Assembly: GCA_934635385.1 (NCBI GenBank)
Contig: CAKTZI010000035.1
Coordinates: 1 to 42,321, forward strand
Source of the DNA: an uncultured Kiritimatiellota bacterium
GTDB taxonomy: Bacteria > Verrucomicrobiota > Kiritimatiellia > RFP12 > UBA1067
Length of the DNA stretch: 42,321 nucleotides
Reading direction: 5' to 3'
Shown: positions 32,776-42,321 of the stretch, one piece after another
Layout of the letters: each line of letters starts with the position of its first letter
Position numbering within the stretch: position 1 is the first letter of the stretch
Translations under genes and position numbers: made by a program
Notes under the pieces: model-generated
What the model was told of the DNA's origin: nothing
Seen by the model: only the letters and a program-made list of their open reading frames with translations
The model's database searches: none

Positions 32776-34119
32776 TCACTTGTATTTCTGAAGGCTTGAC
32801 TGACATCCGAAGACGCCCTGCCGCAACGCCGGCCCCACGGCGTAGAGCGGAATATCTAGAAGTCCGCCTTCTTCGCGTCCGTCTGCCAACGAAGTCCGCA
32901 CCGCGCACGGCGGCGCATATTTCGCCCGATAGACCCCAAGCGATTTCGCCTGAAGGTTGCGCTCGGCCTTGACTTCGATGGGGACGATTCGGTCATCGAC
33001 CTCGACGACGAAATCCACCTCCGCTGTCGAGTCGCTCGGCGCCCACGTGTACGGCACCGTTTCCGCAACGGCCCGCAGCTCCTGTTGCACATACTGCTCG
33101 GTCAGTGCGCCCTTGAACTCCGTAAACGCCCTGTTCCCGTCAAGCACAGCCGTCGGCGCCAAGTGCGACTGCGCCGCGAGAAGCCCGACGTCGAGGCCAA
33201 AGAGCTTGAACATGTGGTTGCGATACGACTGCAGCGGCAACGCCGGCTTCGTGACGTTCCAGACACGATACGCGAGCCCCGCCGCCTCCAGCCACTCGAA
33301 TGGATCGCGCAAGTCCCGCGCACGCGCCCTGTCGCCATCGACCACGACATCCGCCGAGACGAAACGCCTGTCTTCCTTGGCGAGCTGTCGCGGCAACGAA
33401 TCCCAGATCGCCTTCAGGCGCGGCACGTCCCGCTTCGGCGCATGCTTCGCAAAATCCCGTGCATAGTCGGACAGGATGTCCAGCTGCACGCTTCGTGACG
33501 CCGCCAGCGAGAGCGACGAGGCATAGGCCTCGACGGCGGCCGGCATGCCGCCGACCAGAAAATACGTCTTGAGCAAGTCTCGTAGCCGCTCGGAAAACGC
33601 CGCCATCAGCTTCGCATCGCCAGATGCCGCGACCTCTCCGAGGTTCGGTTCGCCGACGGCCGTGAGGAATTCGCCAAAGGACATGGGATAGAGCGTCATC
33701 GAATTCGTCTTGCCGACAGGATACCCCGTACCCTCCAGCAGTGTCAGCCCGACCAGCGAACCGGCCGCCGCCACAGGATAGGCACTGCACTCCTCCTGCC
33801 AATACTTGAGTCCCGTCAGCGCGGCACCGCACAGCTGAATCTCGTCAAGGACAACCAACGTGTCGCCTGGCGTAATCGTCACACCACACGCCGCCTGTAG
33901 CCCTGTCAGGATGCGCCGAAAGTCAAACGCCCCCGCGAAAAGCGCACCCAGTTCCGGATGCCGCTCGAAATTCACGTAGGCCGTCCGCGCATAGCGCGTC
34001 TTGCCGAACTCCTTCAGGAGCCACGTCTTGCCAACTTGTCGCGCACCGCTGAGAACAAGAGGTTTCCGCAGAGGACTATTGGCCCATTTTTCGAGATTTT
34101 CGATAAGAAACCGTTTCAT
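32776..34119 (-). CDS. AAA-family ATPase with DUF4143 domain
   Basis: This 447-residue protein has Walker A LSGARQVGKTWLL at about 23-35, Walker B TLVVLDEIQL at about 86-95 and a sensor-like YPVAAAGS. The C-terminal DUF4143 part ends with EVDFVVEVDDRIVPIEVKAE, a PD-(D/E)XK-like pattern. This is a widespread bacterial family often called predicted ATPase; its role is unknown, and association with toxin-antitoxin-like or selfish functions has been suggested for relatives. It is a single-gene unit: ATG 34119 lies 8 bases after a probable promoter with both -35 and -10. It is probably a mobile accessory gene within the glycan-use cluster. Confidence 0.92.
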   Translation of the reverse strand: MKRFLIENLEKWANSPLRKPLVLSGARQVGKTWLLKEFGKTRYARTAYVNFERHPELGALFAGAFDFRRILTGLQAACGVTITPGDTLVVLDEIQLCGAALTGLKYWQEECSAYPVAAAGSLVGLTLLEGTGYPVGKTNSMTLYPMSFGEFLTAVGEPNLGEVAASGDAKLMAAFSERLRDLLKTYFLVGGMPAAVEAYASSLSLAASRSVQLDILSDYARDFAKHAPKRDVPRLKAIWDSLPRQLAKEDRRFVSADVVVDGDRARARDLRDPFEWLEAAGLAYRVWNVTKPALPLQSYRNHMFKLFGLDVGLLAAQSHLAPTAVLDGNRAFTEFKGALTEQYVQQELRAVAETVPYTWAPSDSTAEVDFVVEVDDRIVPIEVKAERNLQAKSLGVYRAKYAPPCAVRTSLADGREEGGLLDIPLYAVGPALRQGVFGCQSSLQKYK

Positions 34120-34127
34120 GGGTCGTT

Positions 34128-34157
34128 AGTCTACCACATCAGACTGGCTAAAGTCAA
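34128..34157 (-). promoter_or_regulatory. Sigma-70 promoter of the DUF4143 ATPase gene
   Basis: On the minus strand, -35 TTGACT (34152-34157), an 18-base spacer ending in TGG, and -10 TAGACT (34128-34133) stand 8 bases before the ATG. It is the only promoter here with a good -35 match; the leader would again be very short. Confidence 0.6.
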
Positions 34158-34257
34158 TAGGAGTCTCGTCGATAATTTGGCTTTTATTATGAGCACTTTT
34201 ACGTTTGATTTGGCTTTTTACACGACTTGTTGGCCACAAAACAACCTTTTGACCTTT
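34134..34257. other. AT-rich gap upstream of the ATPase gene
   Basis: Apart from the promoter at its left end, this gap has no gene, tRNA or clear terminator. It is much richer in AT than its surroundings. Confidence 0.5.
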
Positions 34258-37096
34258 TCACTTGCCTTCGTTAAGGGCTTCTATGAGGCGGGCATCGCGG
34301 TATTCGGAGTCGGCATCAGGGAAGAAAGCGTCATAAACGAGACGAATGCCTTTTCGCCGCGCCGCATTCAGATAGGGCCGCGCCCATGCGGGATTCGTCG
34401 CGAGCGGTTCCGTGAGCGACATCTCCTTGTCGTTTTCGGGGCTGAACCCCGGCAGCGCGAGCAGCCACAGCGCGTCCGTCCGACGCGCCGCCTGACGACG
34501 AACCTCGATCTCGTCTAAAGGATTCTGCCCCGCGTCCAGCGGTGTCTTCGTCAGCGCCAAAGCAGACGCCAGCGTAAACGTGCTGCGCACATCGATCGCA
34601 TTCGCCCAGCGATCCATCGCCTCGAAATCCGTCGCGACGTGATAGCGTGCCATGCGCAGATGAACCTCGCTACCCGCGTCACGGATCTTTCGGACGAATG
34701 CCGCCGCGTCCTTCTCATAGGCCGCACGCACGTCCTCCGTCATGTACCGACGACGTGTTGTGATCGACGTGATGAAGCGCAATGACGGCATCCTTCACGC
34801 CGTAGATCTTCATCTTGCGCGTGATCTCGTCCATCATCTCATCCGTTCGCGCGTTCTCGACCGGATCCTCGCGCGTGAGGCGCAAGCCGGCGAACCGGTC
34901 GAGCAGATCCGTGAAGTCGACCATCACCTGAACCTTTCGGACGGATAGCCAACGCGCCTCCTCCTTCGCGGCGAAGTCAGACCGTTCCAGCATATAGCGC
35001 GCATCAACCTTGACGCCATCGAAGTGGCGGAAGAATGTCGGGCGCGCCAGCAGCTGTTCGCGAAGGGACTTCGGTCCATAGAGCGACAACGTGCGGTTTT
35101 TCGGCTCCGGCGGTGGCGTTTCGCGCGCAATCTCCCGCACGTCTCGGTCGTCCGTCTCGACACGAAAGATCCGCGCCGATCCGCCGGCGATCGTCCGCGT
35201 CGAGTCCTCGCCCAAGTCGATCTCGTTCTGCCGCGGCGTCAGCTTGAGCGGCAAGTAGCCGACGGTCTTCGGATCCATCTTCCAAGTCGGAATCTCCTCG
35301 ATCCGACGAATTTTTCCTCCCCTATAGGACAGTTCAAGCGGCAGTTCCGACCAGCCGTTGTTCAAGACGCCAACCGTCCACTGTTCCGTCCCCCGCCGAC
35401 AGGCGATGATCGACAGCGCATTCGTCTCGCCCGGCTTCGACGCGCGGAAGAGCTGGACTTCCTCGAAAGCCTTTTCAAGCGTCTGCCGCGCCGCCGCCGT
35501 CAGCGAGAGGCGGACGGAGGCCATTCGATTGCCCTCGTTCCCCCAGCGCGGACGACGCCTGTCGTAGACGTCCGGCTTGAAGTCCGGGCTTTCCTCGACA
35601 CCCCACGGCACGCCCGGAATGACCGTCACGCGTCCCTGGACGTTCGCAGGCAAGACGGCACGGTTGCCCGTCGTGAGGACGAGGTGTCCACCGCCCGCCA
35701 GATACTGACGCAACGTGTCGCGCAACTCCTCGGTCGGCTTGATCTGCCCCGCCAGAACCAGGACTGAATAGCGCCGCAGCAGCCAAGCCGGCGCATCCGA
35801 AAGGACGGCATCCGCAATGTCGCCGTAGGGCGTTCCGACGATGTAGCCGCGTTCGTCGCCAAAATAGTGTCCGGCCTCGAAACCGGGATAGAGGACATCG
35901 AAAACGCCCAGAGTCAGGTAGTCTCCCGCCTCATACGGCACCGCGCCCCATGTGCAGAAATCCCACGTTTCGCTGTACTCGCTACGCACAAGCCGGGGAA
36001 CGTTCCAGCCCGCGAAGACGTCCGTCATCACCGCAACGGGCGTGTAAAGGACTCCCGGCTTGCCGAAACGATCCTGCACGGCACGGACATCCTTGATGAT
36101 CTGACCTGAGCCGAACAGACCTCCGTCCGCGTCAGTCTGGATGGTCTCCATCTGTCCAAAGATGCAGTTGTAGAGCCAGAGCTCGTAGGCCAGGCGCTTC
36201 ATGAGCGAATAGCTCGTGCCCATGTCTTCCCGTCCGAGCACGGGGTCAAGCGTCTCCGTGCGGGCGCGCTTGTTGTTCTTCCAGCCCCACCCCTCATAGA
36301 CGGAGATGTCACCGTACCACGGCACGCCGTACTGCTTGCCCGCGCCACGGATGAAGGCGTGCGTGACCTGCGTATTGGGATGCGCCTGGCTCGTCTCCAT
36401 CCCCAGGCACGTGTAGACACCTTCCCGCAGCAGATGCGGCACAAGCGTCGAGGCTGAGAAGAGCGTCAGGCGGTCGCCCATCCAGCCGCTCAGACGATCG
36501 AAGAACCGATTGAAGTCCACGTAGCACGCGAACCGGTCACGTCCACCCTGCGGCCACTTTCCGACGCAGAAGGACTGTAGGTAGCGGATGTCCTGCTCAC
36601 CGTCTTCCATGCCGAACCAGCGGTCGCCCAGCTCGCGTTCGAGGTAGCGGTACTGTTCGGCCGTCGGATGGAGCTGCCGCCCCCACGCCGGAACCTGCCA
36701 CCAAGGCCCGAAGAGAACGAGATTGCGTTCCTTGACTTGCTGGACGAGATTCGTGAAGTCCTGCTCACGACCGGGCGTGAACAGCGAGTGAATCGCCGGA
36801 TGGATGATCCGCCCGATGTCCAAGTCTTTTGTCATGCGCGCAATGTGTGCCCAGGACGAGGTCGAGAGCGCGCCATGAAAAGCGACGAAATCATGCCGCC
36901 CATTGAACACCGCCTTGTCAACGGGCTTCGCGTGGACACGCGCCCAGCCGGGGTTTGCACGCGGCGCCAGCGGCCACGGATAGACCGCGTATTCGCCCTG
37001 CGCGCAATAGACGGCGATTGTCGACAAGATTGCGCACAACAGCGTTCGCTTGGCGTGTGTTCGTGATTCGTGGCCGAGTTTTCTTCTTGTTGTCAT
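34258..37096 (-). pseudogene. Secreted TIM-barrel/glutaminase-fold hydrolase-like protein, interrupted by one frameshift
   Basis: The first frame (34715-37096, 793 residues) has a signal peptide (KRTLLCAILSTIAVYCAQG), a probable TIM-barrel region (about 55-330, with NLVLFGPWWQVPAWG and DISVYEGWGWKNN), a segment like the trimerisation/glutaminase fold of beta-galactosidases (SDAPAWLLRRYSVLVLAGQ, then YLAGGGHLVLTTGNRA), and a third domain that breaks off at HHVDHNTSS. The protein resumes in another frame (YMTEDVRAAYEKDAAAF) and ends at 34258. The whole span is 3n+1 bases, so one extra base near 34747 (the CC pair in GTACCGACG) explains everything; the intact protein would have about 945 residues. 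It is either a real inactivation or a sequencing error. I cannot assign a family; a glycoside hydrolase fits the context. Confidence 0.75.
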
Positions 37097-37181
37097 AATC
37101 GAACTCTTGGTTATCGGTTGAATTTCACCAGGTCTTTACAATCTCACACGGAGGAATGGAGATACGGAGTCGTGGTCTGCG

Positions 37182-39902
37182 TCATTTCGATTGAACGCTC
37201 GCGAGGTAGTCCAGCAGCGACTGGCGCAGGGCGCGGGCCTCGGGCAGGTGCGCGCAGGCGTCGAGGTCGAGCGCCGAGACGACGAGGCGCCCCGCGCCGC
37301 GCCGCCTCTCCCAGATCACGCCGAGCCGGTGGTTGCGCGTCACGTTGTCGATGCCCTGCACGATGATTTCCGCGTCGGGGTCGCCGTCCAGCACGACGTT
37401 CGCGCCGTGGAACAGCAGCTCCCGCCACTGGTAGTCCGAGTGAAACGACGTCGGGAAGCCCGCGAGCGCGGGGTGCGCCGCGTCGACGAGGAGGCCCAGC
37501 GTGCCCGGCGCGACGGGCTTCCCGTTCGACTCGCACACGTGCCGGAACATCTGCCAGTTCCAGAAGTCGCTCGCGAACGTCCCCGCGACCGCGTTCGTCG
37601 GCGCGTTCTCCTTCGAGAGGAGGCAGAGAACCCGCTTCCCCGCCGCGAGCAGCCGCTCGCCCTCGTCCAGCGACTTCACGACCGCGACGCCCGCCGGCAC
37701 GGCCGCCCCGGCCTTCGGGTAGGCCCAGAGCGGATAGGCGTTCCGCTCGGCGCGTCCCGTGAGCGCCAGCTCCAGCGCGTAGCGCACCGGACGTTCGCTA
37801 TTCGGCAAAACAATTCGGATTTCGCCGACTTTCGCCACGTTTCCGACCGCCACCTTCACGGGGACAGACCCCGACGCGACCGTGACGCCCGCGGGGACAG
37901 GCCCCGCCAAATTGGGGACAGGCCCCCGCCCGTCCCGTGCGGACGGCGCGAGCCGTCCGTCTTCGGGGCCTGTCCCCGCCGCGACGAGCCGCCAGCCGAG
38001 CGTCGCGTCCAGGACATCTTCCGCCCCGTAGTGCGCGACCTGCAGCTCCGCCGCGAACGCCGCCCCGGCCTCGTGGGTGTGGGACGGGAAGCGGGCGAGC
38101 GGGACGGTCGGCGCGCAGAACCCGCGCCACGCCTCCGGCGCGACCAGCCCCTTCGGCTCCATGAACGCGTCGAGGATGCCGACGAGCGCCGTGCCCTGCC
38201 CGGGGAAGTCCTGGATGTCGAGGAGCTGGAAGCCGCCGAAGCCGGGCGTGCGCAGCGCCTCCTCGACGTCCTCGCGGTAGTTGAGGACGGCGAGCGCGCC
38301 CGACGCGCGGAAGAAGGCGTCCGCCCTGTCGGCCATGCCCGCCTTCCGCAGGCGCTCGCGGAAGATCTCCAGGTTCACGGGCTTCAGCGGCCCCGTCCAC
38401 TTCGCGATCTTGGCGTAGTTCGGGTAGACCTGGTACTGGCCGACCTCGTGCCCGACGAGCGGCACGGCGGAATGCCCGACCGCAGCGGAGAAGTCGCGCG
38501 TCGTGCCGCCGCCCGGCGCCTGCACCCCGCCGAGGGGCAGGTCGGCGTTCGCGTACGAGCCGCGCACGTTCCCCTCCGCGCCCGGCGCGCTGCGGAACGT
38601 CGCCCAGAAGTCGTCGCCGGGACACGCCTTCGGCACGAAGAAGTCCGCGTTCGTCCCCTGCGCGTAGAGCGGGCGCGGGTCGTATGCGCGCAGCGCCTCC
38701 ACGACGGCGCGGCGTCCCTCGCGCCCCTTCAGCGGCTCGTTGGCGAGCGAGAACATCACGAACGAGGGATGGTTGCCGTAGGCGTCGAGGATGCGCTTCG
38801 ACTCGGCGAGGCAGTAGTCCCGCAGCTCCGGCCTCGACCAGTCCCCGCCGAAGCACGCGAACTCGGGCTGGAGGTAGAAGCCGAGCTCGTCCGCCGCCTC
38901 GAACGCGGCCTCGGGCGGACACCACGAGTGGAAGCGCACGTGGTTGAGGCCGTAGTCCTTCAGCGTGCGGAAGTACTTCCGCCACGTTCCGACGTCCATC
39001 GGCGCGGCGCCCGTGAGCGGCCACACGCACGCGTCGTGCCGCCCGCGCAGGAACGTCGGGCGCCCGTTGACCGCGAACCGCGTGCCCTGCGCGCGGAACG
39101 ACCGCAGGCCGACCCGCATCCTGCGGGAGAGGTCCCCGACGCGCACCTCGATCTCGTGCAGGACGGGCGTGAACTCGCTCCAGGGCGCGGCGTCTTTCGC
39201 GAGGGCGACCGTCTGGAGGTTCGTCGTCACGCCCGTCGGCGAGATGACCTCGGCCTCCACGCCGACCGTCCGCGTCGCCGGGTCAGGGAAGAGGCGGATC
39301 CGGCCGAAGCGCGTCGGCCCCTCGGCGCGCATCTCGATGCGCCCCATCACGCCGTTCCAGTTCGTCTGCGTGTCGTCCGAGACCTGGTGGCCCGACACGG
39401 GAAGTTCGTCGAGGCGGTTGTCGATTTCGAGGCGCAGCGCGTGGCGCCCCGGCCGCACGTCCGGCGGCAGCTCGAACACGGCGGGCGTCGCGAGCGTGTC
39501 GCGGCGGCCGAGGTCAGCGCCGTCCCAGAAGGCCCGGACGGCCTTGGTGCGCTCCAGGAAGAGCGAGACGCGCCTCCCCGCCCACGACGCGGGGATCTCG
39601 ACGTCGCGCGCGTACCGCGCCACGCCGACGAACGGGAAGCGCCGCGCCGGGTGCATCGTGAGCGCGCCCGCCATCTCCGCGCCGAGGAGCTGAGGGTGGA
39701 TGCGCTCGACGACCGCGCCGCCGAGGCGCCCGTCGCCCTTCTTCGCGAGGTCGGTCGTCGTCGGCAGGCGGATCGTGTCCGTGAGCGCGTTCGTCTCGCC
39801 GAGCGCGAACCGCCACTCCCCCGCGAGGGAGAGGATCTCCGTTTCCGCCGTTCCGCATACCGCCATCAGGGCAAATGCCGAAACTGTCACAAGCCGCGTC
39901 AT
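37182..39902 (-). CDS. Secreted glycoside hydrolase family 2 enzyme (beta-galactosidase/glucuronidase-like)
   Basis: This 906-residue protein has a signal peptide (MTRLVTVSAFALMAVCGTAE), then the GH2 sugar-binding sandwich (SLAGEWRFALG, VGVARYARDVEIP), an Ig-like domain, and the TIM barrel with VNGRPTFLRGRHDACVWP, GLNHVRFHSWCPPEAAFEAAD, SLANEP (acid/base Glu, about residue 386) and VGHEVGQYQVYP (probable nucleophile Glu, about residue 484). A C-terminal region resembles a ThuA/glutaminase fold. Which beta-glycoside it cuts cannot be told. Around residues 640-680 the coding sequence contains several GGGGACAGGCCCC elements, giving a GPVPNLAGPVPAG linker. AAGAGG precedes ATG 39902, and it follows the truncated gene by 12 bases. 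Confidence 0.9.
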   Translation of the reverse strand: MTRLVTVSAFALMAVCGTAETEILSLAGEWRFALGETNALTDTIRLPTTTDLAKKGDGRLGGAVVERIHPQLLGAEMAGALTMHPARRFPFVGVARYARDVEIPASWAGRRVSLFLERTKAVRAFWDGADLGRRDTLATPAVFELPPDVRPGRHALRLEIDNRLDELPVSGHQVSDDTQTNWNGVMGRIEMRAEGPTRFGRIRLFPDPATRTVGVEAEVISPTGVTTNLQTVALAKDAAPWSEFTPVLHEIEVRVGDLSRRMRVGLRSFRAQGTRFAVNGRPTFLRGRHDACVWPLTGAAPMDVGTWRKYFRTLKDYGLNHVRFHSWCPPEAAFEAADELGFYLQPEFACFGGDWSRPELRDYCLAESKRILDAYGNHPSFVMFSLANEPLKGREGRRAVVEALRAYDPRPLYAQGTNADFFVPKACPGDDFWATFRSAPGAEGNVRGSYANADLPLGGVQAPGGGTTRDFSAAVGHSAVPLVGHEVGQYQVYPNYAKIAKWTGPLKPVNLEIFRERLRKAGMADRADAFFRASGALAVLNYREDVEEALRTPGFGGFQLLDIQDFPGQGTALVGILDAFMEPKGLVAPEAWRGFCAPTVPLARFPSHTHEAGAAFAAELQVAHYGAEDVLDATLGWRLVAAGTGPEDGRLAPSARDGRGPVPNLAGPVPAGVTVASGSVPVKVAVGNVAKVGEIRIVLPNSERPVRYALELALTGRAERNAYPLWAYPKAGAAVPAGVAVVKSLDEGERLLAAGKRVLCLLSKENAPTNAVAGTFASDFWNWQMFRHVCESNGKPVAPGTLGLLVDAAHPALAGFPTSFHSDYQWRELLFHGANVVLDGDPDAEIIVQGIDNVTRNHRLGVIWERRRGAGRLVVSALDLDACAHLPEARALRQSLLDYLASVQSK
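37864..37976. repeat. GGGGACAGGCCCC elements inside the GH2 gene
   Basis: Two exact copies, a truncated one and the variant GGGGACAGACCCC fall within about 115 bases, one in inverse orientation. All keep the reading frame. They match the intergenic array at 31153-31235. Confidence 0.85.
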
Positions 39903-39914
39903 GCGTACGTCCTC

Positions 39915-42246
39915 TTAGCGGATGATGTAGGCCATGCCAGGTGGCACGAGGCGAATTCCTGATTCCGAAAGATCACAACGGGAGGTTCGGTCGCGTCCGG
40001 CTGTTGTCTTGACTGTCAGATCCGTCTGTTCCGGCACGGCCTTCACTGTCGCGGCGCGGCTGTCGACGAAGTTAAAAGCCCCTCGCCATGCGTGTGGATA
40101 GACATACGAGAACGGCATCTGATAGGCCAATTTGCCGCCGTTCACCGTGAGTGTCGCGGGGTTGGCACTGTCAAAGGTTAGATCGCCCAAAACCGTCGTC
40201 ACGTTGTCGCCTTCACCCTCAGCCGGCCCGACGGACGCCGAACCAGAGATCGTCACACCGTCCAAGAGGACGCCCGTCTCGACATCGCTGAAAATCGGCG
40301 ACAGCGAGAGCCGAGACCCCTCCCCCATCTTCAGGTCTGTCAGACTCAGTGTCGCCGAACCGTCGGCTGAACCCGCCGTGAGCGAGAGCGTCGCATTCTT
40401 GCGCAGTTCAATGCGGCGGTCAATGACGGACGGCGACGACATCACCTTGAAGGAGATGTTCGATGCGGTTACGACGCCATAGTTTCCGCTCAAAGCCCCC
40501 GCCGCGAGACTCGGATAAAGCGTCGTCGCGGAATATTTCGCGTCAGCCAGAATCGGATACGTGCGCGTCGAGACGATGCTGGCCGTGGCGTTCGTCGCGA
40601 ACGTCGCCGTGAACGTGCCGCGCCCGTCGTAGGACAGGCGATAGGGCAGGCGCGTGTTGCCCCGAAAGTTCCAACCGCCAAGTCCCTCCGTCCATGAAGG
40701 CGCGCCGACGACGTCCGTCAGCCAACTGGACGCATACGAATATCCCGAAAAGAAAAATCCGAAGGGGACGACGTTGGCGGGCAGAATGTAGCGAACCGAA
40801 TTCGCCCCGGTGTTCGCGGCAAAAGCCATGTCCGGCCCGGCGGCGTGCGCAGCCATCGCAATGTTCGCCTGCGAATTGTTCCAGTTGAACGTTCCCGTCA
40901 CCCAAAGGTCGCACGAGAACTCGAACGGACAATAGGCCGGCACGCCGACCCTTCCGACGATCACGCCGCGTTCGCCCGCACTTCCCCGCGTCGCGCTGTT
41001 GAGAAGCTGCACGGCATTCACGCCAGGCGCGGAAACGGCACCGCCGAAAAACGCCCACGTCTCGTCCGACACCGGCTGGAGCGCCGCCTTTTCCGTGAGC
41101 GTCACGGGCAGGTTGTCTGTCGGCAGCGCATAGGAGAAGTCCTCGCTCACCACGAGCGTGCCCGTGAAGTCGTCTGAGATTTTCGTCTGGTTCGCTTCCG
41201 TCACGACGAGTTCGCCACGTCCGCTGATTATGTAAGGAACGGTCGTCGTCTCGCTTTCGCCGTCCAGATGGGACGTTGCGCCCAGCCGAACCGTTCCCTT
41301 GAAGCCACGAAGAGCCGATGCCGAAAGCGGCGCGTCGCCGTCCGTATGCGACCAGTCCGACGCGAGGTAGAGGTAGGCGTCTTCCGTCTCGCTCGCGAAC
41401 GTGCCCTCGACCTGTAAATCCCGCGCATTCGCCACGGCGAAAGCCTGTCCGTCAGCCACGGTCAGCGTCGCGCCAGACTCGACGGTCAGCGCGTTGCAGC
41501 ACACGCCGCTCCAGAGGGCGTCTGGCACGAGCCGGTCGTGCCCGCCTTCCACAAGCGATGTACACGAATAGACGGGATAGGAGGCCTTGTTCATCCACGG
41601 GTCGAAGACGCCGAGAACGAGAAAGTCCAGCGCATTCCATCCGCGCGCGCCCGTCGTCTTCATCGGCTCAAAGGTCGAAACGCTCTGTTCGGCGAAGACG
41701 CCCGGCGAGACAACCCCATTGCAGAACATCGCGTATCCCAGCTTGTACCGGTCATCGCCGCTCGGCCCGTCGATGCGGTTTTCGCGCTCCGCCGACACTT
41801 CGTTGAGTGCAATGCCACGCATCATGTAGACGACGTTTCCCATGCACGACTCGTTCCACTTGTAGTATTTGGAAGCGTCGCAATATGGCGTCGGAATGCC
41901 CTCTCGACCGCTGACGGCGCACGCATCCGCCGCCGGGACATGGCGGACGGTCTTGACGGGGAACCCGTCTGTCTCCGTGTCGTAGTAGACGGACGGAGCG
42001 TCCCACGCCGAAAGATACTGCTCCCAATTGGCGCTTGAATAAAAGAGCCTGTATTGGTCAGTTTCCCATTTGATGTCCGGCGACATGCGCCCGACGCGGT
42101 AGACCATCCCGTGGCAGGTGGCGCGCGGCGAATTGACGACCTGTGCCGTGGCGCCGCTTTTGACGACGATCTCGCCGAACGCACCGGGCGCCTCCGTTTC
42201 GCCGTTGCCGGACAGCCGAGCGGTTCCCGCCGCGACCGTCAAGCGG
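39915..42246 (-). pseudogene. Surface beta-helix-like protein, N-terminus lost at an insertion-element end
   Basis: About 777 residues remain. The sequence has beta-helix/autotransporter-passenger character: repeated LTVESGATLTVADGQAF, GTFTATFATNATASI and ATLTVNGGKLAYQMP patterns rich in Gly, Thr, Ser and Asn. It ends LVPPGMAYIIR with no visible beta-barrel. The frame is open to 42263, but the only start there is a TTG inside a sequence that looks like an insertion-sequence end, and no signal peptide is present, so the true N-terminus is missing. It runs into the GH2 gene after 12 bases, so the two probably formed an operon. It may bind or display glycans; this is inference. Confidence 0.65.
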
Positions 42247-42321
42247 TGTTGGCGGGCGAGCAAAATGAGACAGTCCGGGCGGGCAAAATGAGACAGGCGA
42301 AAGGCGGCGAAACCCCTGCGG
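42247..42321. mobile_element. Probable insertion sequence end (IS21-like multiple terminal repeats)
   Basis: The near-repeats GCGGGCGAGCAAAATGAGAC (from 42252) and GGCGGGCAAAATGAGACAG (from 42278) stand 26 bases apart at the right edge. Repeated copies of a roughly 20-base motif near an end are typical of IS21-family elements, but no transposase is in the window. The left boundary is estimated from where the beta-helix coding sequence stops making sense. Confidence 0.5.

Noticed and set aside
37191..39962. Very long plus-strand open frame opposite the GH2 gene
   Set aside because: Its translation is an Arg/Val/Asp-rich string with no known motif. It is the shadow expected opposite GC-rich codons, while the minus strand encodes a clear GH2 enzyme.

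Overview
The window is one 42.3 kb block in which every gene I can support reads leftward, on the minus strand. The chromosome background is GC-rich. Housekeeping genes sit beside secreted glycan-degrading enzymes, thrombospondin type 3 (TSP3) repeat proteins and several kinds of dispersed repeat. This suggests a host- or polysaccharide-associated member of the Verrucomicrobiota/Kiritimatiellota (PVC) group, but that placement is inference from gene style; there is no rRNA or tRNA here to confirm it.

Region 1 (1-11445) is accessory DNA. In transcription order it holds a truncated 5' half of a type III DNA methyltransferase gene, a 1503-residue membrane-anchored TSP3 protein ending in a caspase-like His/Cys domain, a small exported protein, an intact type III mod gene, a 789-residue membrane-anchored TSP3 protein ending in a lytic-transglycosylase-like domain, a small TSP3 lipoprotein, and the first 15 codons of a probable type III res gene at the window edge. 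mod and res are thus separated by a two-gene cassette, and a similar cassette sits between the mod fragment and mod. The two large proteins share an N-terminal two-helix module. Three repeat families are interleaved here, and two have inserted in frame into mod.

Region 2 (11446-28898) is core chromosome: an ABC-2 transporter with two permeases and an ATPase behind an unusual Pro/Ala-rich anchored repeat protein; frr, pyrH, holB, tmk, prs, accA, accD; an XRE-cupin regulator; a uracil permease; apt, purA, pheS, proB and glnS. Stop/start overlaps are common. Several transcription units begin with an extended -10 promoter (TGNTATAAT) so close to the start codon that the mRNAs should be nearly leaderless.

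Region 3 (28952-42321) is a carbohydrate-use cluster: a secreted Asp-box propeller protein of GH74/sortilin type, a GH29 alpha-L-fucosidase, a DUF4143 ATPase, a large secreted hydrolase-like protein broken by one frameshift, a GH2 beta-glycosidase, and a beta-helix-like surface protein whose N-terminus is lost at what looks like the end of an insertion sequence. A 13-base element (GGGGACAGGCCCC) occurs as an intergenic array and again inside the GH2 gene.

The best candidate for an undescribed system is Region 1: a type III restriction-modification locus that appears to have gained paired calcium-binding surface proteins with cell-wall-lytic and caspase-like domains, next to a duplicated mod 5' half that ends where the target-recognition region begins.
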